Source: Nocardioides sp. (GTDB lineage Bacteria > Actinomycetota > Actinomycetes > Propionibacteriales > Nocardioidaceae). Taken from it: 52,870 bases of DNA. The notes beneath the pieces were generated by a model that made no database searches, was not told the origin of the DNA, and saw only the letters and a program-made list of their open reading frames with translations. This document shows positions 44,251 to 52,672 of the stretch, piece after piece. The translations under genes and the position numbers were made by a program. The stretch spans positions 1 through 52,870 of the forward strand of contig NZ_JACIXG010000032.1 in the NCBI RefSeq assembly GCF_014360585.1. The letters are read 5' to 3'. The first letter of the stretch is position 1, and every line of letters begins with the position of its first letter.

Positions 44251-45972
44251 TCACTTCTTGGTCGGCGACCACTCGACGATGGTCGAGACGAGCGGCGCGA
44301 CCTGACCGGACCGAGGACGTACGCTGTCGACCTTCTTGTCGCTCACCGTCACCGTCGGGTTCATCACGATCGGCACCACGATCGAGTCCCTGACCAGCGT
44401 CTTCTCGATCTCGACGCGAACGTCGCGGGCCTCGTAGGGGTCGGCGGTGCGGGCCAGCTCGCTGATCAACCGGTCGCGGTCGCGGTCCCCGCCACCGGTC
44501 GCGTTCCGGCCGCCCTTGCTCCCCCACTGAGCCTCGATCTCCTCGGGGGTCTGCGGGATCGGGATGCGGAGGAGGACGGCGTCCCACTTGTTGCCAGAGA
44601 GCAGCTTGTCGGCCGAGGACACACCGCAGTCGGTGGTGGACCAGCCCTCGTCGTCGATGACGTTCGCGATGGTGTCGTAGGCACCCGAGGCGAACGGGCT
44701 CGACTTGTCGTAGGCGACACACACCCGGGCACCGCCGGGGGCCTTCGCGTCTGCGGAGGCCCCGAACTTCGTGGCGAACCCGGAGTCCTCGGTGGCGATC
44801 TGATAGCTCTCGCCACCAGGCGGGAAGAGCACGACGTCGGTGGCTTCGTACGCCTCGGCCCAATCGCCCGCACCGCCCTCAGCGATGTCGCCGCGCGGCA
44901 CCGCGCGCAGGAAGGCCGTACGGGTGTTCTTGCGCTTGAACAGACCACGGTCGGTGCGGAGGATCAGCGCCCACATGGTGCCGTCGTTGGCGTTCGCGAC
45001 GCCGTAGTCGCGGCGCTCGAGGTCGCGCACCTGCTTGCGGTTGGCCTTGGTCGGGGTGACCTGGACGACGTCGACCTTATCGCCGAGGCTGCCCAGGGCA
45101 TCGGAGCTCGCCGGGGTGAGGCGTACCTGCTCGTACGTCGGCCTGGCCTCACCCGCGTACTCCGGGTTGGCCTCCAGGTCGACCTCCTGCCCGCTCTCGC
45201 CGGCAGCGATCTTCGAGACCCGGTAGGGCCCGCTGGAGACCAGCGCCTCCTCGGACGCCTTGCCGTCCTCGGCGACCGTGAACGCGCTGTTCCAAGCCTC
45301 CGCGATCTTGGTCAGCTTCGCGGTGTCGGACTCCTCGATCGCGGTCTCGACGACCTCCTTGGCCTCGATCGGGTCCTCGATCTTCAGCGCCTTCTGCCCG
45401 ACGACGTGCGCCGGGACGGCGACGTCGAGAGCCGTACGCCAGTCGACCACCGGGACCACGAGCGGAACCTCGATGGCGCGCGCGCCCTCGTCGACCTCGG
45501 GGATGTAGGCGCTCTTGGTCAGCCCGGTCGGCACCGCGCCGAAGTCGACCCCGCCGTCCGGGCTTCCCTCCTTCGGAGTGCGGAAGTAGCCCGAGGTCGC
45601 CGCCCAGGCGAGCATGAGGTCGGCCGTGTCGATCGGCACTTCGTCCGACCAGGTGGGCTCGGCCAAGTCGTAGCGCACCCGGGCCTGCTCGCCGCCCTCC
45701 ATCGTGACCTTGCCGAAGGTCTCGTCCATCTCGACGGTGTCGGTGACCAGGGTGCTGAAAGCTCCGCGGGTCAGCGAGGCGATGTCGAGATTCCCCTCGG
45801 TCGCGTTCGCCTTGCTCGCCGGGTTTGTGCTCGTCAAGGACTCGGTCCACGCGACGGTGACCTCTGTGCCCTCCTCCACCGATGCCGGGAGGTCACCCGA
45901 GCAGGCGGTTGCAACGAGCGCCAGACTGGCGACGAAAACGAGCCCCGCTCGACGACGTGCCTCAGAATGCAC
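44251..45972 (-). CDS. Family-5 solute-binding lipoprotein, no permease nearby
   Basis: Predicted 573-aa extracellular lipoprotein of the peptide/nickel-type (SBP family 5) fold. The lipobox VATAC ends a short signal peptide. Family features include the N-terminal TSTNPASKANATEGN region, WSDEVPIDTADLMLAW near residue 130 and VSSGPYRVSKI in the central part; the C-terminal lobe closes with VVPIVMNPTVTV. GTG 45972 is chosen because GAGAGGGGA lies upstream, whereas a TTG eight codons earlier has no such site. No permease or ATPase of an Opp/Dpp system is encoded in the window. It may serve as an envelope sensor or use a remote transporter. Confidence 0.87.
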   Translation of the reverse strand: MHSEARRRAGLVFVASLALVATACSGDLPASVEEGTEVTVAWTESLTSTNPASKANATEGNLDIASLTRGAFSTLVTDTVEMDETFGKVTMEGGEQARVRYDLAEPTWSDEVPIDTADLMLAWAATSGYFRTPKEGSPDGGVDFGAVPTGLTKSAYIPEVDEGARAIEVPLVVPVVDWRTALDVAVPAHVVGQKALKIEDPIEAKEVVETAIEESDTAKLTKIAEAWNSAFTVAEDGKASEEALVSSGPYRVSKIAAGESGQEVDLEANPEYAGEARPTYEQVRLTPASSDALGSLGDKVDVVQVTPTKANRKQVRDLERRDYGVANANDGTMWALILRTDRGLFKRKNTRTAFLRAVPRGDIAEGGAGDWAEAYEATDVVLFPPGGESYQIATEDSGFATKFGASADAKAPGGARVCVAYDKSSPFASGAYDTIANVIDDEGWSTTDCGVSSADKLLSGNKWDAVLLRIPIPQTPEEIEAQWGSKGGRNATGGGDRDRDRLISELARTADPYEARDVRVEIEKTLVRDSIVVPIVMNPTVTVSDKKVDSVRPRSGQVAPLVSTIVEWSPTKK

Positions 45973-46075
45973 CTTGAAGTCCCCTCTCCGAGACAACGAA
46001 CGCCCAGATCCTAACGAGCGCCAGCGGAGACCGGCTACCTACGTGCCGGTCTCCGCTGAACAGGTTGTCGTGACC

Positions 46076-46711
46076 TCAGCCTGCGGGGATCTCCACCTGC
46101 TCCTTGAACTCGGCGATGGTCTTGTCCGAGCCGATCACCTTGGCGCCGGGACGCTCGTACTCGATGAGGTAGGTGTCACCCTTCTCGTCGACCGTGTAGG
46201 CGATCCACCCGGTCGTCTCGCCGCCCTCCATCCGCCGCACGCTGTCGAGCGGCGTACGGTTCGCGGCCGTCAACTCCTCCTCCAGCTGGGAATCGGCGGA
46301 GTCGAAGTCGGAGCCGCCGTCCGCGGAGATGTCGAAGTTCGAGTACGAGACGCTGCCACCGTACTCCTTGCCTGGCTTGACCTTCACCTGGAGCAGCACG
46401 ACCTCGCCGCCGTCCGCGATGAGGTCGGCCTCCTCCGTCGACGGGAAGTCACGAACCGCGGAGATGACCTCGACCGTGTCCCCCATGTCGGGGTCCTTGA
46501 ACGTCTTCCCGATCTTCACCTCCACCTCGTCACCTGCGGGCGCTGCCGCCGAGGAGGACGCGGACTCGGACGCCGGCGCACTCGTCTCGGTCTCGACCGC
46601 AGCGTCGTCCTTGCTGTCATCGGAGCCGCAGGCGGTCAACGTGAGCGCCAGGCCGAGGCTGAGGCCGCCGGCGGCCAGTCGGGCGGTCCGGACGGTGGTG
46701 CGAGTGCGCAT
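46076..46711 (-). CDS. DUF4352-family lipoprotein
   Basis: Predicted 211-aa lipoprotein. The signal peptide ends at LTLTAC; a Ser/Ala/Thr-rich linker (about residues 30-60) leads to an immunoglobulin-like DUF4352 domain (about 62-210) with GEVVLLQVKVKPGKEYGG, FDSADSQLEEELTAAN and GETTGWIAYTVDEKG. Such domains are common extracytoplasmic modules whose ligands are unknown. ATG 46711 has GAAGGGA six bases upstream; the long N-terminal frame is not used. It precedes the solute-binding gene in the same orientation. Confidence 0.88.
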   Translation of the reverse strand: MRTRTTVRTARLAAGGLSLGLALTLTACGSDDSKDDAAVETETSAPASESASSSAAAPAGDEVEVKIGKTFKDPDMGDTVEVISAVRDFPSTEEADLIADGGEVVLLQVKVKPGKEYGGSVSYSNFDISADGGSDFDSADSQLEEELTAANRTPLDSVRRMEGGETTGWIAYTVDEKGDTYLIEYERPGAKVIGSDKTIAEFKEQVEIPAG

Positions 46712-46869
46712 GAAGAGTCCCTTCAACAGTGAATGTTCCCGAGATCGAGAGGTATGCGTCACCTTGGCAAGCCCGCCCCGTACCGGTCGATCTTTACTTC
46801 GGCGTGTCGCATGGTGATGTCCGCGACACCGCCGTTCGCGGCGTTCCGGCGCCTCCGGGCGTCGCTGGC

Positions 46870-46875
46870 TAGGGT
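46870..46875 (+). promoter_or_regulatory. Putative -10 box for the DUF3592 genes
   Basis: TAGGGT lies about 23 bases before GTG 46898, giving a start near 46882. The stretch 46712-46869 also must hold the promoter of the divergent DUF4352 gene, but no convincing minus-strand box was found. Confidence 0.4.
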
Positions 46876-46897
46876 GTAGCACTCGACCCTCGGGCTA

Positions 46898-47104
46898 GTG
46901 GAGCAGGACATGGAAACCGGCGCTGTCGTCACGCTGCTGGGTGACGTCCTCGAGGTCATGTACGCCCCTGACGACCCGAGCTCGAGCGACACCGTCTACG
47001 GCGGCTCGGTCGCCGGACGCATCGTCAACTACAGCGCCGTCATCCTCCTCGGCGGAGGCGGCATCTTTCTGATCCTCGCCTCCCTCGACCTGATCTCGCT
47101 CTAG
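46898..47104 (+). CDS. Short DUF3592-like protein, probably an N-truncated paralogue
   Basis: Predicted 68 aa (64 aa from ATG 46910, with GGAGCAGG nearby). The sequence TGAVVTLLGDVLEVMYAPDD followed by one C-terminal hydrophobic segment (SAVILLGGGGIFLILASLDL) parallels the C-terminal third of the adjacent DUF3592 protein (ETGDDIEVMYDPKAP then a C-terminal membrane helix ending IIDLIR). The N-terminal membrane helix and main beta domain are missing. It is either a decayed duplicate or a small membrane subunit; a promoter-like box upstream keeps expression possible. Confidence 0.5.
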   Translation: MEQDMETGAVVTLLGDVLEVMYAPDDPSSSDTVYGGSVAGRIVNYSAVILLGGGGIFLILASLDLISL

Positions 47105-47127
47105 CGATCAGAACGGATGTAACGCAG

Positions 47128-47577
47128 TTGAAAGATCTTCTCGGACCACTCGCCGTAGTGTTGATAGGCATCCTGATCGGTGTTTCGGGCTACCTGAACT
47201 TCCGTGGCGCCAAGAAGCGGGCGAGAGGCAGTCGCCGCTGGGCTCGGACCAGCGCTCACGTCACCAAGGCGTGGCGACAGGACGTCAGCGGTGCGCCGGG
47301 CGACATGACCTACCACGTCAACTACTCCTTCACCGCACCTGAGACCGGCGGCAACTATTACGGCCACAGTGAGCACGGACCCCAGGGCGTCGAGACCGGC
47401 GACGACATCGAAGTGATGTACGACCCCAAGGCTCCCTACAACAACGAGCTCCCCATGGCGCGCGTCGCCCTGTCCTTCTACCCGATCGCCTTCGGCACCC
47501 TCACCGTCTTCGGTGCGATCCTGGCCCTCGGAGGTCTGGCCGCGGCGGTGGTGATCATCATCGACCTGATCCGTTAG
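47128..47577 (+). CDS. DUF3592 membrane protein
   Basis: Predicted 149-aa protein with an N-terminal membrane helix (about residues 5-25), an extracytoplasmic beta domain (YHVNYSFTAPETGGNYYGHS, GVETGDDIEVMYDPKAP) and a C-terminal membrane segment ending VVIIIDLIR. DUF3592 proteins are small envelope proteins of unknown function. The start is a TTG with only a weak GGA upstream; an internal GTG at 47158 would remove half of the first helix. It follows the short paralogue by 23 bases. Confidence 0.8.
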   Translation: MKDLLGPLAVVLIGILIGVSGYLNFRGAKKRARGSRRWARTSAHVTKAWRQDVSGAPGDMTYHVNYSFTAPETGGNYYGHSEHGPQGVETGDDIEVMYDPKAPYNNELPMARVALSFYPIAFGTLTVFGAILALGGLAAAVVIIIDLIR

Positions 47578-47657
47578 CCCACCCGCTGGGGCCACACCCA
47601 CCGCAGCCGACGCCCGAACTACTGCACATCACCCCCGCGCCGATGCGAGCGACGCGG

Positions 47658-48881
47658 TCACTCGCCGTTCTCGGACAACCACTCCGGATTGATCGCCAGC
47701 GCGGTGATCTGGACGTCCTTGGTCGGGAAGTCGATGTCCTTCAGGTCCACCTCGAGCGCCACCGAAGACTTCCACGTTGCCAGGTCCGTACGCACCAGGC
47801 TCAGCTCCGTCAGCTCGGTCCAGACACGGTCGCGATGTCTGGACTTGGACCACTTACGCTCATGGAGCTCACTGTCCTCGGCGACCGTGTAGACAGCACT
47901 CGACGCGTACGTCAGCGCCTCGGCATCCAGCCCGACGTAACCCTCCAGGTAGCCGACCTCGCGAGCACGAATCGGCTCAGCCGCCCTGGTCGGCAGCGTC
48001 GCGCTCCACATCGTGTTGTCGACGACCCAGAGGAGCCGATCGTCCGAGACCGTCATCCGTATCGGTCCCCCGATGCGCGACGAGTCGTCCTCCGGATAGA
48101 CGATCTCGTGGTCAACAGCAGTCTTCGCGGCGGGCGTTCCCATCGCGGTGTTCCAGACACGTACGAAGTGCTGGTCGTCGTCATTCTCCCACCCTTCGTA
48201 GACGATGCCATCGACACAGGGCGACGTGGTGCCCGGAAAGGACGAGGGCTCCAAGGTGCTCAGGATGTCCGTGCCGTCGTGTGGATAGGCCGACGTCAAT
48301 GCGGCGAGGTCCAGCTGGCTCTCCGGGATCGACCCGCTGTCGTCCTCGTAGGCCTTGGTGCTGGTGCCCCTTCCGGATGAGAACACGCGCTCCCCACACA
48401 CGGCGGCGGTCGATGTCTTTCCGTACGGCGACACCCGCGTCGTCACCTTGCCACTGTCTCCGTCGATGTAGGTCACGAACGGATCCTCGGACCCGTCCTC
48501 GGGGCTGAAACCAACCAACGTCCCCGCCCCTACCGGCACCCGGTACCACTCGTGTTGCGTCTCGAGCTCGTTCCCACCACTCGTACGTTCGTTCGCGGTC
48601 AGTCCGCTCTCATCGATCACGTAGTCGTGGCTCCGATCCGACGTGGTGATCCCGTTCTCCGTCCACGAGATCCCAGCCCCCTCGACCCGGTCCAACTCGA
48701 CCGCACGCGTCTCCCCGTTCGGGGAGACCAGCACGAGATAGCTGGAGTCCTCCCCGCCCTCGTGGACCCGCATCGCCAGAACTGATTCCCCGATCGCGAA
48801 ATCCTTCGGCGGCGGACCAACACTGCACCCAGAAACCAAGGCCGCCGTCGCCACTGTCATCGCCGCGATTCTCCGAGTCAC
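47658..48881 (-). CDS. Unrecognised lipoprotein, propeller-like
   Basis: Predicted 407-aa lipoprotein. The signal peptide MTRRIAAMTVATAALVSGC ends at a lipobox cysteine. The mature part is rich in short beta-strands and repeated Asp-Gly and Trp segments (YIDGDSGKVTTRVSPYGKT, DRLLWVVDNTMWSATLP), which suggests a beta-propeller, but no clear repeat family is recognised. Cysteines near residues 162 and 219 could pair. The GTG start gives the best signal peptide. It lies downstream of the effector-like cassette but is separated by a 150-base gap. Confidence 0.78.
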   Translation of the reverse strand: MTRRIAAMTVATAALVSGCSVGPPPKDFAIGESVLAMRVHEGGEDSSYLVLVSPNGETRAVELDRVEGAGISWTENGITTSDRSHDYVIDESGLTANERTSGGNELETQHEWYRVPVGAGTLVGFSPEDGSEDPFVTYIDGDSGKVTTRVSPYGKTSTAAVCGERVFSSGRGTSTKAYEDDSGSIPESQLDLAALTSAYPHDGTDILSTLEPSSFPGTTSPCVDGIVYEGWENDDDQHFVRVWNTAMGTPAAKTAVDHEIVYPEDDSSRIGGPIRMTVSDDRLLWVVDNTMWSATLPTRAAEPIRAREVGYLEGYVGLDAEALTYASSAVYTVAEDSELHERKWSKSRHRDRVWTELTELSLVRTDLATWKSSVALEVDLKDIDFPTKDVQITALAINPEWLSENGE

Positions 48882-49033
48882 CGCTCACATCCCGCCATCA
48901 CTAGGCACGTAAAAAAAGACGCTGTAAGGCTAGCTACGACCCCGCCGCGCCACGTCCTCGTCATTGTCGGACGTCTGGACCGACGCCGAAGTCATGCCCC
49001 TGGCTCCTACCACCCGAGCCGACGCGACACGAG

Positions 49034-49663
49034 CTAGGTGGCGGGCGGCGACCAACGAAGCGTTGATACGCAGAGGTCGAAGGCAGCCTTCCAGGCAACG
49101 AACTTCGGATCCGCAGCAGTCATCTCCACTGGGCGCGCGATCGACGCCGTCAACTGCAGACCGCGGCGCCTGTTGGAGCCCGGAATCGGGGTCACGTAGA
49201 CGATCGACGTCATCACGATCGACCCGCCCTCGAACTGCTTCGTCGATTCGCGTTCGAAACGGATGAAGCGCTTGTCGCCGTACAGGGGCTTGGCGCCGTA
49301 CTCGCGTATTGCTTGAGTCACGTAGCCGTCAAGGCTCTCACCGTTCGGCGTGCGCCGGATGGTCGCGAACATCGTCCCTGGGATGTACGCCTTGCTCGCC
49401 GTCTCACCTGTAGCAGAAAAGTAGGCGATGACGCTCTGTTGCTTCATCAGCGTAAAGGCCTGGTCCATCTGCGCACGGAGCATCCCGTGCAGATCAGGCC
49501 TATTGGCGGCCATGAAGCGCTGCTTCAGCTCCGCATCGATCGCGTCACGATCCGCTTGGTCTGGGACATGCCTCTCCCATCCATCCATGAGCTTCAGGTG
49601 AAACTCTGGATCCTTATTCGCCCCAAGCAGATCCCGCAACGAACCATCGTCGTTCCCGACCAT
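49034..49663 (-). CDS. Unrecognised 209-aa cytoplasmic protein
   Basis: No signal peptide or membrane segment. The N-terminal 60 residues are charged and helical; the rest alternates strands and a helix (SVIAYFSATGETASKAYIPG, GLQLTASIARPVEM, FVAWKAAFDLCVSTLRW). I do not recognise the family. ATG has GAGGCGA six bases upstream, and the gene follows a membrane-protein gene by 24 bases, so it belongs to the cassette transcribed from 52.6 kb. It could be an immunity or chaperone protein for the T7SS-like effector nearby (inference). The 152 bases upstream of its neighbour lipoprotein gene hold nothing else recognised. Confidence 0.7.
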   Translation of the reverse strand: MVGNDDGSLRDLLGANKDPEFHLKLMDGWERHVPDQADRDAIDAELKQRFMAANRPDLHGMLRAQMDQAFTLMKQQSVIAYFSATGETASKAYIPGTMFATIRRTPNGESLDGYVTQAIREYGAKPLYGDKRFIRFERESTKQFEGGSIVMTSIVYVTPIPGSNRRRGLQLTASIARPVEMTAADPKFVAWKAAFDLCVSTLRWSPPAT

Positions 49664-49687
49664 GTCAGTCGCCTCGCTTCATTCGAC

Positions 49688-50386
49688 TCATAGTGGACTC
49701 TTATCCAAGTCGGTAAATTCTCCGTACCCAACGAGCCCCTGCGTACGGAAGATCCTCAACGCCTGCCGGCGGCTAGCGCGCAAGACCTCGATGTCGTCAT
49801 CAGAAAGGTCTTCCATGGCGACCTCAGGGGGCTTCGCCGTGGTATGCAAGCGATAGTCGGCAACGATTGCAGTGATTGACAACGCCAAGGTGATCCACAC
49901 CGGGATCACCATCGGAATTCGCGGATAGATTTCCGCACTACTCGTGTAGATCAAGAACAGCAAGATCACCGTGGTGACGGCCACCGCGGCCGACATCGCC
50001 ACAAGTGTCCCGCTCCACTGACGATGCGAACTCCTGAGCCACGGCAGCAGAAAATAGAGGACAGCGACACTGGCGAGGATGGATCCGATATAAATGCACT
50101 GAACCTCAAACCCCGCAGAGAAGTCTTCGGAGAACTTTCGATAGCCGCCACCGCTGACAAAAACCCCAGCCGCAAATAGCGGTCCGCACGTCCCCAACGC
50201 GGCGACCCAAAACATCAACGCCGCGCCAACCCGCATCAACGGATTTCCTCGACGCCGACGCGCGGCTTCCAGATCGATATAAGCGTGATCCCGAACAACG
50301 CGGTTCAGTTCGCCGAGATCGAAAGGCTTGTGGCGGTCCCTACGATTCGCCCATTCAGCTGGCCTGGGCGCCGCAGCCTTAGGCAT
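49688..50386 (-). CDS. Unrecognised four-helix membrane protein
   Basis: Predicted 232-aa protein. About 60 charged cytoplasmic residues (starting MPKAAAPRPAEWANRRD) precede four membrane segments: VGAALMFWVAALGTCGPLF, CIYIGSILASVAVLYFLLPW, LVAMSAAVAVTTVILLFLIY and MVIPVWITLALSITAIVADY. A charged C-terminal tail has DLSDDDIEVLRASRRQALR. ATG 50386 has GAGAAGG seven bases upstream and overlaps the stop of the preceding gene by eight bases. No family recognised; membrane immunity protein is one option among several. Confidence 0.75.
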   Translation of the reverse strand: MPKAAAPRPAEWANRRDRHKPFDLGELNRVVRDHAYIDLEAARRRRGNPLMRVGAALMFWVAALGTCGPLFAAGVFVSGGGYRKFSEDFSAGFEVQCIYIGSILASVAVLYFLLPWLRSSHRQWSGTLVAMSAAVAVTTVILLFLIYTSSAEIYPRIPMVIPVWITLALSITAIVADYRLHTTAKPPEVAMEDLSDDDIEVLRASRRQALRIFRTQGLVGYGEFTDLDKSPL

Positions 50387-51029
50387 CAGACACCTTCTCC
50401 CATTCATCCATCGTGTTTCGTGTCATTCCGTCCACATCGCTGGCAACAAAGCGCGCACCTCCAGGGAGATACAACGCCAGGTTCGACAACAGGACTGGCA
50501 TTCGCGCGAGCGTGAGATCGAAGACTTCGCGAGTCCCCGCCTCTACGGTGACCATCACACCGCCATCCTGAGCCGCAAACACGTACGCAGCGGTCGACAG
50601 GTGGACGGCGTTACCGTTGACTACTTCATCGCGTTCCGCGATGCACTTCAAACCGGGACCCAGAGACGAGCCGATCCATTCGTCGACATCAAAGCCCGCG
50701 TCTCGCCACGCGGATACCGGGGCGGGCGGACCCGACGCGATCGCTATCCGAATCCGACTGGGTAGCGGAACCGGCAGCGGCCAGTGCGACATTGCGACTA
50801 GCATTCCGGGCTCATGAGCAGAGTCGTAGGTGTCCTTCAAGGCTGCTCTATTCGCCCGGTTAGCGGCCTCATCTTGCGCCCATGCGTCGCCCCACCAGGT
50901 GCGGAGGCGCATCTCTTCCGACGCAATCCATTGATCCACGTCAGTCTCGAGATCGCACGCAGCGCACGACCATCCTTGTTCCGGATAGACTCCGTCGATC
51001 CGCCAGGTCTCGTTCACCGATAGGTTCAT
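50379..51029 (-). CDS. Unrecognised 216-aa protein
   Basis: Predicted soluble protein. The N-terminus has a CAAC pair (GWSCAACDLETDVDQWI) that could bind metal or form a disulfide; the middle is alpha/beta (LPSRIRIAIASG, WRDAGFDVDEWIG), and the C-terminal half has AVHLSTAAYVFAAQDGGVM and PVLLSNLALYLPGGARF. No family recognised. The ribosome-binding site is weak (GAAG). It overlaps the next gene and follows the T7SS-effector-like gene by 40 bases, the position often held by immunity or chaperone genes. Confidence 0.68.
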   Translation of the reverse strand: MNLSVNETWRIDGVYPEQGWSCAACDLETDVDQWIASEEMRLRTWWGDAWAQDEAANRANRAALKDTYDSAHEPGMLVAMSHWPLPVPLPSRIRIAIASGPPAPVSAWRDAGFDVDEWIGSSLGPGLKCIAERDEVVNGNAVHLSTAAYVFAAQDGGVMVTVEAGTREVFDLTLARMPVLLSNLALYLPGGARFVASDVDGMTRNTMDEWEKVSDA

Positions 51030-51069
51030 TTCGCTTCAATCCACGTATTCAACCGAGTTTGGGCCCACA

Positions 51070-52173
51070 TTAGTTAACGATATCGACGAACGACCCCTCG
51101 AACATCCCAGTAACTGTCTGAACGCTACTGTAGACAGAGTTGGTGTACTTGGCCATCGCGCCTTGGACCTCCCCGGCCGCCCCCCACAAGTTGGGGTTAC
51201 TTCCGATTCGCTCGAAGTCTTTGATATCAAGGCCTGAATGCAGAGCTGTCATCATGTCTGGGAACGTCTTGCGTCCCGCATATGCCATGTCGCCGAAACC
51301 GGACCCAGCCTTAAATGCAGCCGAAAACTTCGAAAGCTTTGTCGCACTGGCGCCCAGATCGGTCATCGCGTCCGCCATTGCCCCGAATTTCCCAAACGGC
51401 ACGATGTCAAGTGCAGCCAAACCAAGTTCCAGAAGAGAGCATTCACCAGCACAGAACTGCACTGCCCGCATGGCGAATACAGCGGCAGAGATCGCGAAAG
51501 CAATCGCAGCAAAAGGACCCGTTAGGAAGATACCCAGAACGAGGACGACGAGGGCGACGATTTCCAGCACAGCGATGATGTCGTCGAGGACCTCCCAGAA
51601 ACCGTCCTCGATCTTGCCGGCCATCTCGTTTCCGATGCCGCTGACGGCCGCGTCGTATGCGTCCTCCCAGGAGTCATAATAACTGTCCCAGGTCTCAGCA
51701 GCATCCTCCCATTCTTCACGGGCTTGCACTTTGGCTTCCGCAGCCTGCTGCTCCTGCTGAGCCTCAGGACTACCTTCCTCGGGCTCAGTACCCGGGAGAA
51801 GGTGTGCCGGCGCACCGGGCAGACCGTCGTACTTGCCCCAAAGGTCCTTACATGTGTCGACCTGAGACCTGATGAGTGGCTGCCACTGCTGAAGCTCTTC
51901 GCCGTAGGTCGCGATGATCGGGCCAACGGGTTCGTACAGTTGCGCCGCTTCGCGGAGGGTCTCCCACGAGTCACCGATCTTCTCTTGAAGCTTATCGACC
52001 GCCTTGCCATCCATCTCGCCGTTCGCGAGGTCATGCATGGCGATCATCTGCAACTCTTGGGCACAGTCCTCCATCATGCCGCCCAAGGTCTCCATCCAGT
52101 TGCCACGTGAGATGATGGCTGAGGGGTCTCCCTCAACGGTCTTGATTTCTCTGCCCTTTGGGGATGCGTCCAT
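51070..52173 (-). CDS. Putative T7SS-secreted protein (T7SS-signal-like N-terminus, hydrophobic core)
   Basis: Predicted 367-aa protein. The N-terminus (VEGDPSAIISRGNWMETLG, residues ~12-30) resembles the GDP-containing signal domain of actinobacterial T7SS-secreted and polymorphic-toxin proteins; a helical region to about residue 180 includes a Glu/Gln-rich coiled part. A hydrophobic stretch (about 200-250, AVLEIVALVVLVLGIFLTG) is followed by an Ala/Gly-rich helical tail. No toxin domain is recognised at the C-terminus. ATG 52173 has GGAG ten bases upstream. It follows two small helical genes and is AT-richer than the core genes. The effector role is inferred. Confidence 0.75.
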   Translation of the reverse strand: MDASPKGREIKTVEGDPSAIISRGNWMETLGGMMEDCAQELQMIAMHDLANGEMDGKAVDKLQEKIGDSWETLREAAQLYEPVGPIIATYGEELQQWQPLIRSQVDTCKDLWGKYDGLPGAPAHLLPGTEPEEGSPEAQQEQQAAEAKVQAREEWEDAAETWDSYYDSWEDAYDAAVSGIGNEMAGKIEDGFWEVLDDIIAVLEIVALVVLVLGIFLTGPFAAIAFAISAAVFAMRAVQFCAGECSLLELGLAALDIVPFGKFGAMADAMTDLGASATKLSKFSAAFKAGSGFGDMAYAGRKTFPDMMTALHSGLDIKDFERIGSNPNLWGAAGEVQGAMAKYTNSVYSSVQTVTGMFEGSFVDIVN

Positions 52174-52219
52174 GACCGCTGCGCTCCTTCGTTCGCCTTG
52201 CTTCGGGGGATTCGTGCGT

Positions 52220-52576
52220 TTAAACCGCGACTGACGAGCTCGCGTTCGCACTTCCTGGCGAACCAGGCGCCTGGACCGATGTGTTTGACTCGAACTGGAG
52301 CGCCGTCTCGCTGTCCCAGTTTTCGAATCCGTCGACGACGCCCTTGACGTGCTTCTTTAGGTCATCGAGGCTCTCTTTGAGCTCGTCACGCTTGTCGTCC
52401 CAGCGTTCCTCGAAGTCCTGCGCCTTCTCACGGAGTTCGCTACGATCGTAGGGGTTAGCGATAGCCGCTTCGAGCGCTTCAGAGTTGCTCGTTGCGTTTT
52501 CGAACTCCGTGACGATCGCGTCCAGCTGGGAAACGATACGATCTAGCGTTTCGATCTTGATCTTGACGTCCGGCAT
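52220..52576 (-). CDS. Small helical WXG100-like protein
   Basis: Predicted 118-aa protein beginning MPDVKIKIETLDRIVSQLDA, mostly alpha-helical and charged (QDFEERWDDKRDELKESLDD), with a flexible Ser/Ala/Gly tail. No canonical WxG turn; RWD and NWD occur instead. Size, position before a T7SS-effector-like gene and helical-hairpin character suggest a WXG100-related export partner, but homology is not proven. AAGGGAG precedes the ATG. Confidence 0.7.
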   Translation of the reverse strand: MPDVKIKIETLDRIVSQLDAIVTEFENATSNSEALEAAIANPYDRSELREKAQDFEERWDDKRDELKESLDDLKKHVKGVVDGFENWDSETALQFESNTSVQAPGSPGSANASSSVAV

Positions 52577-52623
52577 AGCCAGGCTCCCTTCATACTGCCG
52601 TCAAGGCCGAGTCCAATACCGGC

Positions 52624-52665
52624 GCGTGGGGCGGGACAGCGCTCCCGCGCCGCCCCGCCCCACGC
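52624..52665 (-). terminator. Hairpin after the partial WXG100 gene
   Basis: A perfect 12-bp stem (GCGTGGGGCGGG with CCCGCCCCACGC) and 18-nt loop lie eight bases past the stop of the upstream gene on the minus strand. The loop is GC-rich and there is no T-tract. It may attenuate read-through from the WXG100 gene into the effector cassette. Confidence 0.65.
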
Positions 52666-52672
52666 TCGAGCT

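Noticed and set aside
42077..44305. 742-codon open frame opposite the FHA-propeller gene
   Set aside because: The minus strand has FHA and FG-GAP motifs; the plus frame is low-complexity.
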